A stretch of DNA of 64,000 nt from the NCBI RefSeq assembly GCF_026151205.1, contig NC_087079.1, forward strand, positions 14,074,445-14,138,444, read 5' to 3'. The stretch's first letter is position 1. Each line of letters starts with the position of its first letter. The translations under genes and the position numbers were made by a program. Positions 1 through 52,490 of this stretch are shown here, piece after piece. The notes below the pieces were generated by a model, which did not search any database, was not told the origin of the DNA, and worked only from the letters and a program-made list of their open reading frames with translations. The stretch is from Bolinopsis microptera (lineage: Eukaryota > Ctenophora > Tentaculata > Lobata > Bolinopsidae).

Positions 1-1491
1 ACAAAATTTTTTTTAAGTAAAACAAAATTTAAATTTTATTGCCATTACAATGAATAATGATATCATAATAAATATAAGTAGACATCCGATAATAAACTTG
101 TTACATCCAGTACAACCCAAGATGTCAGCCGACACGACTTACAAAAATAAAGAAAGCTAGCATGTTATGTTCATTGTTCATAGTTTATCTAACGAGCATG
201 CTTAGCACTTAGGCTGTACGGAAATAGCTTTAATTCTACGTCATATTAAAAACTTTACATCATTTTTGAGATACAAAAATAAATTTTAAAATAAATAACT
301 CTTTTGCTGCTTAGGCGCGGCACCGCGCTTGTTCCACATGCTATACAGTGTGTAGCAACACATCGCTGAAAACAGAAGCTGAATGAGCTATAACATATAA
401 GCAGTGCGCCGCGCCTAAACCTAAATCCATAAACTTTAAATATTGTCAAGATATTAAACGAGTTTTGCAAAATAATATAACATGCTGACTTCGTAGGATA
501 TTACAATTATACCAGTGCCAGTTCCAAATGTGAGTCCGCGCTTAAACCAAAAGCAGTTGGCAAAAGGAGCCAGTTGCCTGCAAGAGCTTTACTAGCACCC
601 GATTTACCACTTTTGGAGCACAAACTCAAACCTAAAACCGGCCAAGCACAAAAATATGTTATCGCCACGATTGGGTGGATTGATTCCCAGAATATTTATC
701 AGCACGCGGCACTAATAATATATGAAGTTCATTATCGAATTTTAGATATGCCCTGGATCGTTTAACACATATGTAAAAGGTTATTAAAAAATAATTAATG
801 TTTGGTTCGTATAAATCGATATTAATCAATTATTTGAAATAGTATTTGTGTTTGTTATTATTAACTATTGAGTTGCGTTCGATTTAAATATTAAAACACT
901 ACTACAATAAATTTCACAAAACAAAACGACGGGGACACAGAAAGGAGGAGGACAACACATCACACGGACGGAAACTGCTGCTGTTGACGAGTATCTGATT
1001 ATATTAATTATGGGTCTTTTGTTCATTAAAATAAGTGTGATCATACTTCTAGAGTATATTGGGCTGACACAGTTGCTGCAAGGTTAACATTGGGGTCCAA
1101 AACCGGGAGTGTGATACAACTTAATTTCGCGTTACGTAGTAAGAGATACGAAATATAAAATATAAGATATAAGTGACGGTAGGTTCACGGATATAGCGCG
1201 GCGTCATTTCATTAATCTGGCGCGGTAAATCACGCTGGGTAATGAAATGATAGAGTTATACAATATTTAAGTTTCGCGCCGTACGTTTACACAATATATT
1301 TGTGAGTCCGTCCCACGTTCCAGACGTACACTCCAGACAAGTCCAGACACTAGTGTAAAGCGGGTGAGCTGATCAGTGTTCTGTGTTATATGTGTGAATA
1401 TATAGTTTCTATGTTTGACTGTGGTGTGTATTGTGTGTGTTATTTTGTGTGTGTAGTATGAAATCTATATGGACTAGTTTGTATGTTCTTA
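1..1491. other. No gene recognised
   Basis: AT-rich sequence with short open frames only. None shows a recognisable domain or credible splice sites. A promoter or 5' untranslated exon of the downstream kinase could lie here, but nothing in the sequence pins it down. Confidence 0.5.
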
Positions 1492-1743
1492 TTATAGGCA
1501 CATGTCATTTCCATCAAAGTTGAGTTCTGACCATTCATCAGTGTTTCCAGCTTTTTGAGCATTGAGTAGCATAGTTTTAATGCGACCTTTAACAAGTGCA
1601 ATTGGGGACGAGAAGTCAATCTTACTAGAAGGTTTAAGGAATTTATTCCACATATTCGAGGTTTTATATACAAACAAATTGGTTGCAGCGGGGTTAATAT
1701 AGTAGTTATCACGTCGGGGTGACTTTTGAAATAAATTGTACAT
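1492..1743 (-). pseudogene. LINE-like reverse transcriptase C-terminal relic
   Basis: The minus-strand frame encodes 83 residues with a motif resembling the C-terminal end of many animal non-LTR retrotransposon polyproteins: a Tyr/Phe-rich stretch, a tryptophan-asparagine pair (TSNMWNKFL), then a serine-rich region and a helical 'LVKGRIKTMLL' segment before a late W/E/L/N end. Upstream in the same frame a stop occurs within about 20 codons, and no reverse transcriptase core motifs are present. It therefore reads as a short 3' fragment of a dead element. The family assignment is by resemblance only. Confidence 0.4.
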
Positions 1744-2635
1744 CGGTATTGGAGTGTGAAGTTAGATTGAGTAAAGGTACATGGTAGCTTTGGTATAGGT
1801 ACAAAGTTTTAGGCAAATAGTATAGCAGGGCTAGCACGAAATTTATTGTCCATTGTTAATGGACTAACCCGGTGCGCGCTACTTCGTAGCGTACTTGCCT
1901 CAGGCTTTGCTCTAACCAAAGCCCTTTCACTTGCAGTAGCGCTGAGCGCTCGACCGCTTGTGAAACAAGCACGTCACGCAGTACGCGTATACACATGGCT
2001 ATGTGAACCTCGGGCTAGTTCACAAAATAACGTGGAGTCATGAATCAAAGTCTCAAAAATTATTTTAGGGATTAGGAGAACAGGTTTTAAATTTTGGTAT
2101 TATTTAATAACAAGCAAAACAAATCATATCATAAAATAAAGGTGAATAATTTAACCTTGATGGCGCGCCGCGCATTTACAAAACCTCAACCTCATGTCAC
2201 ATGTCACTATACACTGAATTTTTGACCTAAACCAATATTTAGTAGATCCTTTAACTTGAAATAAATAAGAAGTTGTGGAAGTTGTTCTCTAATCGACACC
2301 TTTTTGGTAGACCGGGACCCGAACTTCCATTTGATTTACCAAACCTAGAAAACCTAGCATTTTAATTGAATTGAAATTTAATAGAGTTGAAAATTTATTA
2401 TCATGTCAAATAACGACAATGTTCACTTAAAACAAAGTATGAATATCATGTACCAGAACTTGCTCGAGAAGTTTATAGAAATTTATTGCACTTACAGTTA
2501 TTTTTGAGAGTCAGTGGTTCTATATTATCATGTGCTAACCATTTCATGTTTCGATTTAATACTGTGCCAAAGTTTGTGTGTCAAATGTATGAGTACTGGA
2601 AAATTGTAAGGTGACCTGCTGTATTTCTGGTGTTC

Positions 2636-2705
2636 CAGTGGTCGCTCGAAGATACTCGTGATCGGAAGATTACGGGTTTGAGACCCGTAATCCGTGGAAA
2701 TCCGT
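2636..2705 (+). repeat. tRNA-like segment (possible SINE)
   Basis: A T-arm-like hairpin is visible: ACGGG, a seven-base loop TTTGAGA, then CCCGT. This corresponds to a B-box (GGTTTGAGACC) close to the RNA polymerase III consensus. Upstream sequence 'CCAGTGGTCGCTCG' resembles a degenerate D-arm/A-box. The acceptor stem and anticodon arm do not pair well, so this is more likely a tRNA-derived SINE remnant than a functional tRNA. Confidence 0.35.
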
Positions 2706-3087
2706 GATAGAGGGTGAAATGAGAAGGACCCTATCAGAAAATCTAACCTTCAGTAGTTCAGAATGATTATCTTTGGTTTCATCCTTATGTAGCAAAGAAA
2801 CGTTTTATAAATCTTTACTCCATTGGGAAGTATGAATAAATTACATTTTATAATGTTGTTGTTATTCATGATTAATATTTGATAAATTATTACTTTTAAA
2901 TTTGATGGAGAAATAGTTACTGTATATTTTTCCATGTAGTGCAATGATACTTTGTAGACATTAGTGATGATGTTATGTCATAATTTTTACTTTACTGTTA
3001 CTTTTACTGATTGAGGGTACTTTTCTATAAGATTTGAAGTCTTGCAAGGGTGCTCTCCAGTATGTGTGCCAAGTGGTTAGATATGTT

Positions 3088-3158
3088 TGGGCGCAGTTGG
3101 TTAGTGTGCTACTCTTTTTGTCTACAGGCCCCGAGGTATCAAGGTCGAATCCATGAAG
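3088..3158 (+). repeat. tRNA-derived SINE segment
   Basis: Contains an A-box-like GGCGCAGTTGGTTAG and, about 45 bases downstream, a B-box-like GGTCGAATCC (one base short of GGTTCGAATCC). The spacing matches the internal promoter of a tRNA gene. The T-stem is imperfect, which favours a tRNA-derived SINE or pseudogene rather than a working tRNA. It ends about 175 bases before the first coding exon of the kinase. Confidence 0.45.
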
Positions 3159-3332
3159 CTGCAATTTGCTTAACTAGATAAAAAGTAAGAGAGTGAACCA
3201 ACCCTAAGTAGTGAAGAGTTAGTTTGTTTTTTTAAAATTTCTAATTTAAGTCCTCACCTACTTTTATAAAACTAACAAATGGTAAAATTTGCAGCATAAT
3301 GTAAACAACTGTTAAGTATCATTTTACTTAAC

Positions 3333-43744
<40,412 letters not shown>

Positions 43745-43972
43745 AGAGATTTCCTGAGTCACTTGAAGTTCCAGCTCAGCAGAGGAAAAGAATTCCGCTC
43801 TTCTCGAGAAATGAAATCGGAAGAAATTATACGGAAAATAGTGTCACGCAACAAATTTGTCCGAAAGTGACCATGTTACATAGAAAAGAGATGATTGATT
43901 CGTTTACAGTTGTAAAAACGTCTGTATAGACATAAGACAAGTTTATTGAAAAATTTGTTTTTTAGTTTCCAT

Positions 43973-43978
43973 AATAAA
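43973..43978 (+). terminator. AATAAA polyadenylation signal candidate
   Basis: AATAAA 229 bases after the proposed kinase stop, with T-rich sequence around it. Confidence 0.4.
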
Positions 43979-44506
43979 CGTTGATTGACTGAGTAAGTTT
44001 TGTTGTTTTAAAATAGTCCGTATCAATCGATATTGGATAGGGTTGATTTTTACCATTTTACAAAATCGTTCATTGTTTAAGCGAATTTTATGAGGCAATT
44101 AGTTTTCATCAAAATGCCAGTGCGATCTTTTAAAATATCCCCAATTATAGATTCTGAAGAAACTGAACGCTACAATTTTTATTGGGATCTTCGTTGTGTT
44201 AGATTTGATATAGACATTAATTTACAATACTAATTATGTTACAGTTAGACATAGTTTCAGAATAGGTTGAAATAGTAAAATATTTTCGTCATTTATTGTA
44301 TCGATAGACCGTAAATTTAGTTGTATAGACATGAAAGCTTTTTATTTGTGAATATCAATTGCATGATGTCAATATCGGTCCCAGTCGATCAAAGAATGAC
44401 ATTACAATGACATTACATTGTTCAAAATCCATCAGGTGATTACTAAAAGTTCCTACTTCCTTGAATATTTTTATATAGGGAAGTTTCTCTAATACACAGA
44501 TAGAGA
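43979..44506. other. Intergenic, nothing recognised
   Basis: AT-rich sequence downstream of the kinase. Confidence 0.4.
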
Positions 44507-45197
44507 TATTTTGATGGGTATAGGACACTAGGGCGTAGGAAACAAGGGCGGTAGACGCAAGAGCGGAGGACACGAGGGCGTTACTTTCCTAAAAGGGTGG
44601 AAACGAGGTTGAATCACATGATTCATTTTATTATGGACACGAATGCGGAACAAAAACCGTCTTAAATGATGGTCGTTCTAACTGAAAGGATTGGTGGTTT
44701 GAAATTAAGTAAACTAAACACACCTCAGTGAAATTCGTCTACTCAAAGTAAATACCCGTCCTGGTACGTACTATCCATGATCTAAACCCGGGTAACCGTA
44801 GCGTCAGTGACTGCGATATTTTGAGGCCAAGTTTGTCACATGAACAATGAACATCTAGGCAGTGTTTGATTGGTCTAAGCACGTTAACCAAACCCCAAAA
44901 TTTGCTGCTGAGTTGGCTGAGATATTAAGGAAAATCTCTCAATTTTTGACTCGCTTAAACTGGGTGATTATTTGTCACATCACTATGTTTTGTTTCAAAT
45001 TTACACGTGAGTAGATTCAATTCTTCGAGCTAAGCTTTACCTCAACCAGACCGTTTGTCCATGTTAAAGTGATTCATGTGATTCGCCCTCGTGTCCACCC
45101 TTTTAAAAAATTACCGCCCTTGTGTCCTACGCCTTCGTGCCCTCCAATACTGTGTCTACCGCTCTGGCCTCGTGTCCGGTCCCCATTTTGATGTCTC
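44507..45197. mobile_element. Foldback element with reiterated ends
   Basis: Inverted arms of about 110-120 bp. The left arm holds GGACACTAGGGCG, GGACACGAGGGCG and AAAAGGGTGGAAACGAGG. The right arm carries the reverse complements CGCCCTCGTGTCC, CCACCCTTTTAAAA and CGGCCTCGTGTCC-like units. The arms are themselves degenerate tandem units of about 13 bases, as in Foldback-type elements. The interior of about 430 bp has no coding frame. Confidence 0.65.
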
Positions 45198-45369
45198 ATT
45201 CAAAAATACTAAAGTTTTCGGAACGTATAGTAGTGTTCCAACCGGCCGGGTTTTATGGAAGTTTCTTTGGCACAGTGCCAGAATAAACTTATAGTTATAC
45301 TTATAGTTTGATGGTCAATTTTAAAGGGATCAAGGAAGGAGGCAACTTACATGAGTTTATGAGCTGACA

Positions 45370-45660
45370 GCCGAATGAAAACAGTTGACGTTTATTGATC
45401 ATCCTCCTAACTATGCTACTGCAGTAGGCTTAAATATATTCATTGGGTTGAGCTAATCCAATTTCGAACGGAGACGGTCACGAGACACGAGTATATTGAC
45501 CGCATACTGTAAGACTTTAATATATTCATTGGATTTGAGCTAATCCAATTCCGATAATTGGATTTGGGGCTGTCACGATCATTTTGACCGTAAGGCTTAA
45601 ATATATCCATTCAGCTAATGCTAATCCAATTGGAGACGATCACGGTTATATTTACTATTT
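45370..45660. repeat. Diverged tandem repeat, about 3 copies
   Basis: AGGCTTAAATATATTCATTG...GAGCTAATCCAATT...GTCACGA recurs near 45427, 45508 and 45595 with substitutions. Confidence 0.65.
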
Positions 45661-46011
45661 TGCAATCGACTTTAGTAGTAGTAGTATCGGTCCAAAATAT
45701 GCATGACATCTGGCCAGTCCAATTGTAAGTGACTTAAAATTGAAACCTTTGACGAATAACTAATTATTTGGTCCTTCGTCGTGGAATTATGGATCTGAAT
45801 CTTACATGGGCTAAGGGGGCTAAGGTGTAGCCCCCGGCTACAGGTGGAACACCCGGCTAAGGTGTAAGGGATTGTTAGACTAGAAAATAAACCAAGGCGT
45901 AAAAGTTAATATTTGGATAGAGTCGATTTTCACAGATAATTGTCCTGCCCAGCTTAATCCAGTTAGATCTCTAACCAAGTACACATAACATGCACAACAA
46001 TGAACTTGAAG

Positions 46012-46721
46012 TACTTTATCGGACCTTATTTGGACTGACATTACATGAACGGACATAATTATGAACGGACATTAATATGAACGCTCGAAGGCATTCAAAA
46101 CCATCAAAAATCCGAATTTTTTTCAATTTTTTTGACGTTTTTTTAACTTCAGCAAATGATTTTTAAATCCATTTTTTATACAGTTATCAAACTACCCCGG
46201 TCCTGCATTTCAGTGTCATCACGTGGAGTTTTTCTAGCACTGTTTCATTACCGCCCCTGAGTAATATGAACTACATATACGTATAAGTATAACAACGTCG
46301 GACAATGTCCTTGGCAACACGATTTACCGTAATATCTAGAGGCTGGAACAAGTTTGTCATGTTTGCGGGGACTAGTTCATGAACTTCAACTATGTCGTTG
46401 AGTGCCATAATTTCGTTGACTTTTTTCCGCCAAGTAAGTAACCCTTGAAAACATCATATACTAGTACTTAATTAGAGTTTTCTGTGCCTCCGGCAGACCA
46501 AGGAGAACCTTTCCGTCGTTAACTTACGGCAGAATAAAGTTCTCAAAGTTGTCATATTCTGGACAAAAAGTTCGAAATGGAAAACTTTTTGAAAAAATTT
46601 CAACGGACTTTAACTTGGACGGACATTAATTGAACGGACTTTATTTGAACGGACATTAAGATGAACGCTAGGGCCTCCAGCGTTCAAGTAATGTCCGTCC
46701 AAATAAGGTCCGATAAGGTAC
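46012..46721. mobile_element. Foldback element, about 710 bp
   Basis: The left end TACTTTATCGGACCTTATTT continues GGACTGACATTACATGAACG. The right end is its near-perfect reverse complement (CGTTCAAGTAATGTCCGTCC, AAATAAGGTCCGATAAGGTA). Inside each arm the motif GAACGGACATTA is reiterated. No coding frame; likely a non-autonomous DNA element. Confidence 0.7.
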
Positions 46722-46734
46722 TCTCTACTCAAAG

Positions 46735-46787
46735 TATGAATATGATGATAAGCTCATTAAGTTAATGAGCTTATCATCATATTCATA
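46735..46787. repeat. 53-bp near-perfect palindrome
   Basis: Two 26-base arms (TATGAATATGATGATAAGCT...) around a single central G. Such a structure could extrude a cruciform. Confidence 0.85.
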
Positions 46788-46841
46788 ATGTAGCGGCTCT
46801 TGAAATGTTAATGATTGACACTTCAAGCTAGCCGCTACATT
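46787..46841. repeat. Second palindrome abutting the first
   Basis: AATGTAGCGGCT-CTTGAA is mirrored by TTCAAGCTAGCCGCTACATT about 17 bases later. It directly adjoins the 53-bp palindrome and the 46012-46721 foldback. Confidence 0.75.
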
Positions 46842-49800
46842 ACCCTGTTTACTGTGCAGTCTGTGTACCGTGTGACTATTAAGTAATTTGAAGTTCTGCT
46901 GCTTCGCTTTGGGACTAGATCTACAGTCTTAGTAGTATAGGTAAAGGTTGTATCAAGTGTAGAATTAGAAAATTATGGGTCTTGCAGCGGTATTATTGCT
47001 TGATATTTTGATTTAGTTAATAAAGTTGTAAATCTGATAGATTGAAAGCCCCTTGTACGGAGAGTGTCTCTAATGCTCTAATGGACTAATTACTACATAC
47101 GTCATCATAATAAGTTTTGATTTTTTAACCCGATGGGCACTCCTGAAAAACATAACTTCTAGGGAAAATGTATCGAACATAAAGAATGAAGTCAAATGTG
47201 ATAAATCAATACTATTAAGTTGTGACTGAATTATATTTATAAAACTGTAGTAGATTTGTATTCTTATTTCTATGAGTATGAGAGAATCTTTAAAATTATT
47301 TTTATTATGCCAACATAAACAATATTAAAAATATTTCGATTTGTGAGTCAAATTTAAGTTTTTCTGAAATTTAAATTCACGGACAACATTCGTTTATAAC
47401 GTGTATAAATTCCTTTTCATCAAGAACAAAAATAGTCTCTGACCGCGCTGAGTTAAAAGTTCAAACAAATGGAAATCAACATAAACATTAAAAATGAACA
47501 ACTTTTAAAGATATTGTGCACTAAGGAAGTGATATCATATATAATTATAATTGTATCTTGGAAAGTAAGTGAAACCAAAATTCGTTAATCGATCATAGTA
47601 ACGGACCAATAATGTCTTAAAATAGCAAGGTAATGTCTTAATGATCCTCCTTTCAGCCTCAGGCGGCAGGCCGGACTCAACGAACATGTATGATGTACAG
47701 CTGTAATTCCAGGCAGTAGAGCCCAGAACTAGAAAAGTTAAAGCTGACTTCAAGAACTTGAGTGGCACTTGTTTTGTGCACCCTTTTGTCTTAGTCTTGT
47801 TAGTGTTACTCGCGCCTGCGCTTTACTCTTTGACACTCTTTGATCTGTGCACTCTTCCGAGAGAGTCCTGACTCAGGACTCCTGCCCAGGAAACCCTACC
47901 GGCTGGGGTATATCTCCAAAAGTAAAATAGATAGAACCTTCCGGTTTTCAACAAAATGTCCGTCCCGTAAATTTAAAGTTGGCTCCCCAGGAGCACAATT
48001 TGGGACAACTTAGATTTTGAATTAAACCAAAAAGTTTGATTTTGGGCTAAATAAAATATCACAGCTTTTAAACTTTGCGAAGTAATGTCGTTGTCATGAC
48101 TACTAGGCTCAATGCAGCGTGCGAAAGGTAAACTTGATGTGACGCGCGACGCCAAACGTGCTGTTGAAAATCTATCACCTCTAGCAAGCCCAGCAGGCGG
48201 TAAGGTTTTCTGGGTGATACTCACGTTCACGCCCACACGCTAGTGTCACATGATTGTACAGTGACTACAATGTATTCTGTGTAAAATTATCTTTATCCCG
48301 GTTGTTGCGACAAGTGAAAATGCTCTTATTAGGGAAAGGAGTTTACTCGACGTTTCAATGTAACTACATCGTATTTTACGTGACTACAATGTACACTCAT
48401 TCCCGCGCACGTAGTTCTTATTCCATCGCGCCTTGCATTGGAAATGGTTATCGTTTTGCCCAGTGTATAAAACATTCCTTTGCATAATACAGCATAATAA
48501 CAGTACAAATTAAAAACCGTGTCAACTCGGCCTTCACCCGGACGTCTCCTCAGAGGTTTGAAGTGTTGGTGCCTTGTCCTGCCTACTGTTTGACTGATCT
48601 TCCACACTTACATAAGTTGTTGCTGCCTGCACTTGACCTCTCCTCGTTCACTTGTTGGCCAGGTGTGGTGGCTCCTCAATTCCTTTGCAATTTGTTTGTT
48701 CGCAGGCTGAGTGCCTGTATTTTAGGACATATAACGTGGCTGGACAGCTCTTGACCACTAGACTCATCAACCACTTCTCACACGTGATCACCTTTCGGAC
48801 CGCTTTCTAGTGTGATCGCATTACCTCCATTATCCTTCATTATCCTCTCCTGCTAATCTGTAGCTTTGCAATTATACCCAATCTTAGACCCTCTTGACAA
48901 TTAGGCCCTCTATGTTGAGACATGATTTCAAGCTAATAGTAATACATAGTTACAAAATTTGTTATTTGGAAGTATTTTATCCTCCATTATCCTCTCCCAT
49001 GCTAATTTGTAGCACACTTTACAATTAGACCCTCTATATATATACTATGTTGAGACATGGTTTCAAGCTAATAGTTATTTAATTTAAAATATTTGGAAGT
49101 TTCTTTTGTAAATCTCTCCGCAATTATACCCTCTTTAATCTTTAATGTTTATATTGTGGCATAGTTCCTAGATAATAGATGTGGATACTCGTGGGGAAGT
49201 GATACATGTTTGTTTACGTTTTAGGTGGCGCCTCTATTCAGCAGGTTGAAGAGGTGATGCAAATTTTGTATTATAGAACACTTGTAACATTTGTAACTCC
49301 TTTTTGTTACCCCCCTTTGAAGGTCCCGAATTATTATCTGAACGAAAGCTCAAAAATTGCTATAGTATAGCCTATACAGAGAAATCGACTTTCTTATCAA
49401 CTCATTTTGATGACTGTTTCTGACCTAAAATTGCACGAAAAATCGATTAAACTAGTATAGGTTTCAGAACCTATAGACACTTCCTTATCCCTCATAATTT
49501 ATGTTTTATAGTTAATACGAGCAACAAGCAACATATATTTTGATCCTTCGGTTGTACTCATGACGTAGGGCCTAGGGAGTTAAGCTGAAACCGAAAGATC
49601 GAGGCAATCCTCACCTTAACTGATCGAACAGGTACTAACACAATTTTCAGATAGAAATGTTCGTTGCAATATGCTTATTGCAGCTTTGCAACTTGAGCGA
49701 AGAGCAGAGTACGAAAACACACAGCAGGTAAGCAACTCATTTTGGTGACTGTTCCTCACCTAACGTTGCACGAGAAATCGATTTAAGTTGGTTTTACAGC

Positions 49801-50520
49801 TCAATAACTGTAAACAATTGTTTGATCAGAACAATTGTCTGCCCAAAAATAATTTCCCGGCTTCCACCAATTCCCCCTTCAGCAAAATACCTAAGAGCTT
49901 TGACCCATGTTGAAGACACGTTTTCATCTTTCCTCCCAGCTATAGCTTCGTGCCATAGTATCGATTAACGCTAATGGGGTGACCCCAGTCTGGCAAATGT
50001 TTCATAAAACGTCACCAGTCGCCGGGTGAATATAGCCTCTTTATATTGTTGCATTTGAGGCAGTAATGTTCACTGAGAATGCACAGTGGGAATACTCGCT
50101 CCGGTCCGTAATGAAGTCTAGCCTGCCTGTACTCACGCTTGTGGACTGCGTACTCCAAGCATGTACGGCAGTCGACAATTATAACTGCAGTGAAAAGTAT
50201 GGTACTATTTTTACTTTATAAGATGCAGAGAACTCCGTTTTACAAACACCAGTTCAAACCAAAATGTCCTTCAATACATTGATAACTGATTACTAATAAA
50301 AATTGTCTACCTCCACAGACTTCATCAGCTTTGTGATACTTGGGTGGTCTGAAAATCCACAGCAGGCAAGAAAAACGTTCAAACAATCATCACAACTGCA
50401 CATAATAGGGACGGGCCGATTCTTGGTTGGTGGTCCATCCCATCCTAGCGACCAATAGCAATCGATGATCTTATGTTATCAGACATGTTTGTGGAGCTAC
50501 TAGATTGTACAAATGATTGT
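46842..50520. other. Intergenic; local duplications only
   Basis: No supported gene. Two direct duplications are visible: a block beginning TTATCCTCTCC with GAGACATG-TTTCAAGCTAATAG (about 48850-48960 and 48985-49085), and CAACTCATTTTG-TGACTGTT...GCACGA-AAATCGATT (49397-49448 and 49733-49784). A 77-codon minus frame at 47535-47768 has no recognised domain. Confidence 0.45.
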
Positions 50521-50855
50521 AGGACTGAATCCCTAACGGACGGAATCACTACCACCCAAATATCACTACTGGTAGTGATTTAGTCCGTTAGGGATTCGAT
50601 CCGAAAATGTACCTCAATCCCTACCAGTTGATCTTAGTTCACTAGTTCTAATATCATGACATGATCTGAGCCGGGGCTCTCATGGAGTGCTTGCTATGGG
50701 GCCTGTCAGACATGTGATCCACAGACTTACGTACGCAACGAGGAGCCCTAACGAGAACTGGTTCGGATCAAGTCATCCATAATGACCTGCTATACGACAA
50801 TACAGTGATGTGAAGTGTGAACCTTCACGGTATCTCAATCAGCTAGCGGGAATAA

Positions 50856-50863
50856 TATATAAA
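50856..50863 (+). promoter_or_regulatory. TATA box of the MULE transposase
   Basis: TATATAAA about 32 bases upstream of the transposase ATG, inside the element. Confidence 0.4.
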
Positions 50864-50894
50864 CCCGCAACGCCTGTGTTTATCTTATACCACT

Positions 50895-52158
50895 ATGTCT
50901 TCCTCATCCATCGAGTTTATTCCTGGCAGAAAGAAAGGCAGCCGCAACGTCCTCTACGATGGTCACCTCTACCACCTTAACAGAAAGAAGGAAGACAAGA
51001 CCTACTGGAAGTGCAACAAGTGCAAGTCCCGCCTGATCCTTGTCCAGGACACCTTCTGTTCTGCTACCCCTCATGACCACGAATCTCAACCAGCACAAAT
51101 TGCAGCCCACCGCTCCAAGTCTAAAATGAAGACCCTCGCAGCTACTACCGAGAACTCAACTAAGCAGATTGTTGCAGACTCTGTCGCTGGACTATCCTTC
51201 GAAGCCTCGTCCCGGCTTAACTGTGATCCCAAGTCCTTGGCACGACTAGTCAGACGAGCCAGACAGGCAGCCTACTCCCATCCTGTCAACCCCATCTCCT
51301 TAGAAGACCTGGTGATTCCTCCTGGTGATTCCTCCTAACACGTCGTGGATGGAACCTTTAAGACCTCTCCAGACCTGTTTACTCAACTCTTCACAGTCCA
51401 CGCCTTACACCCTACTGGATGGAGAATCCCTGCAGCCTTTGGACTCCTACCCGGGAAGCGCACCATCATGTACGAGAACATCCTCAACGAACTGGACTCC
51501 TACGGACCCTTCTACCCTCAGTCGGTACTGGTGGACTATGAAATCGCTATCAGAAACGCAGTTTCCAACGTCTGGCCTGGTACTACCTTGAGAGGATGCT
51601 GGTTCCACTTCAAACAGTCCTTGTGAAGACACCTGCAGAGCGAGGGACTTGCTGCTGACTACTCTATCGACAACTCTCCTATCAGAAAGTCCTTCATGCA
51701 GATTGGAGCTCTCCCCTTCGTTCCAGTCAGTGATGTGGACCAGGCGTGGCGGCTTCTCAAACCTTCTCTTCCTGCTGAGATGTCTGCCTTCGCAAGATAC
51801 TTTGAGTCGACATGGATCGGAACCACCTCCACCCCTCCTCTCTTCAGGCACGACTCCTGGAATCACCACGAAGCGTCCCAGATGTTACTACCTCGCTCCA
51901 GCAACATCGCAGAGGGTTGGAACAGCGGCTTCGCCTCCTTGGTCAACTGTCACAACCCTTCCATCTGGAAGTTCTTAGAGTGCATCAAAAGGGATGACAG
52001 ACGTGAAGATCACCAACATCCTCACCAGAAGACCCTTCAAGATAGCAGCAAAGTGGGAGAAGTTTGACCTGGAGATTCAGCGTATTGTTGATGATTATGA
52101 TAACTTTGGGGATGTTACCGAGTTTCTGAAAGCTGTTGGATCTAAGATTTTGGGTTAA
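50895..52158 (+). pseudogene. FLYWCH zinc-finger MULE transposase, inactivated
   Basis: The first 147 codons encode a FLYWCH-type zinc finger: GSRNVLYDGHLYHL, TYWKCNKC (Cys40, Cys43) and HDH (His60, His62). Stop TAA at 51336 interrupts the frame. The same frame then resumes with the MULE catalytic region: VVDGTFKTSPDLF (first Asp), LLPGKRTIMYENIL, LVDYEIAI (second acidic residue) and GCWFHFKQSL. A second stop, TGA, is at 51624. The frame continues to YFESTWIG and NIAEGWNSGF, then shifts near 51985-51995; the C-terminus in the new frame ends at TAA 52158. Two stops and one frameshift make it non-functional, but the high residual coding quality suggests recent death. Confidence 0.85.
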
Positions 52159-52490
52159 TGCTTTAATGTTTACTTATTATTGTGTGATTTAAATTACTGT
52201 ATCAGTATATTATCTATTATTCTTTGACCAAATTTCTGCTTAGTCAATTACCACGAAAAATCTAATAATAATTAACAAAAAATAAAATAATTAACTAATG
52301 AAATACGAATAATTATGCCTTTATTGCAAAGTTCAGTAGGGATCACATCAAAGTGGTTAGGTCTAGATATTAGCGGTAGTGATTTAGTCCGGTAGTGATT
52401 CAGTCAGAAAATATACCTCAATCCCTACCAATAGTGATTGGTAGTGATTCAGTCCGTTAGGGATTCAGTCCGGTAGTGATTCAGTCCGCT

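Larger units (their letters stand above)
1744..3332. other. Region upstream of the kinase start codon
   Basis: No convincing coding exon. It contains two tRNA-like SINE segments (listed separately) and a G+C-rich patch around 1865-1995 with short inverted motifs. The 5' untranslated sequence of the kinase must lie at least partly here. Confidence 0.4.
50521..52490 (+). mobile_element. MULE-type DNA transposon (decayed)
   Basis: Bounded by inverted, internally reiterated ends. The left starts GGACTGAATCCCTAACGGAC (about 50522). The right ends with CCGTTAGGGATTCAGTCCGG and TAGTGATTCAGTCC (about 52490). Both ends carry several copies of GGACTGAATC(A/C)CTA-type units plus the shared block ACCTCAATCCCTACCA. 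The body encodes a FLYWCH/MULE transposase pseudogene. No unambiguous 8-10-bp target duplication was seen. The element lies between the kinase and lectin genes. Confidence 0.75.
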
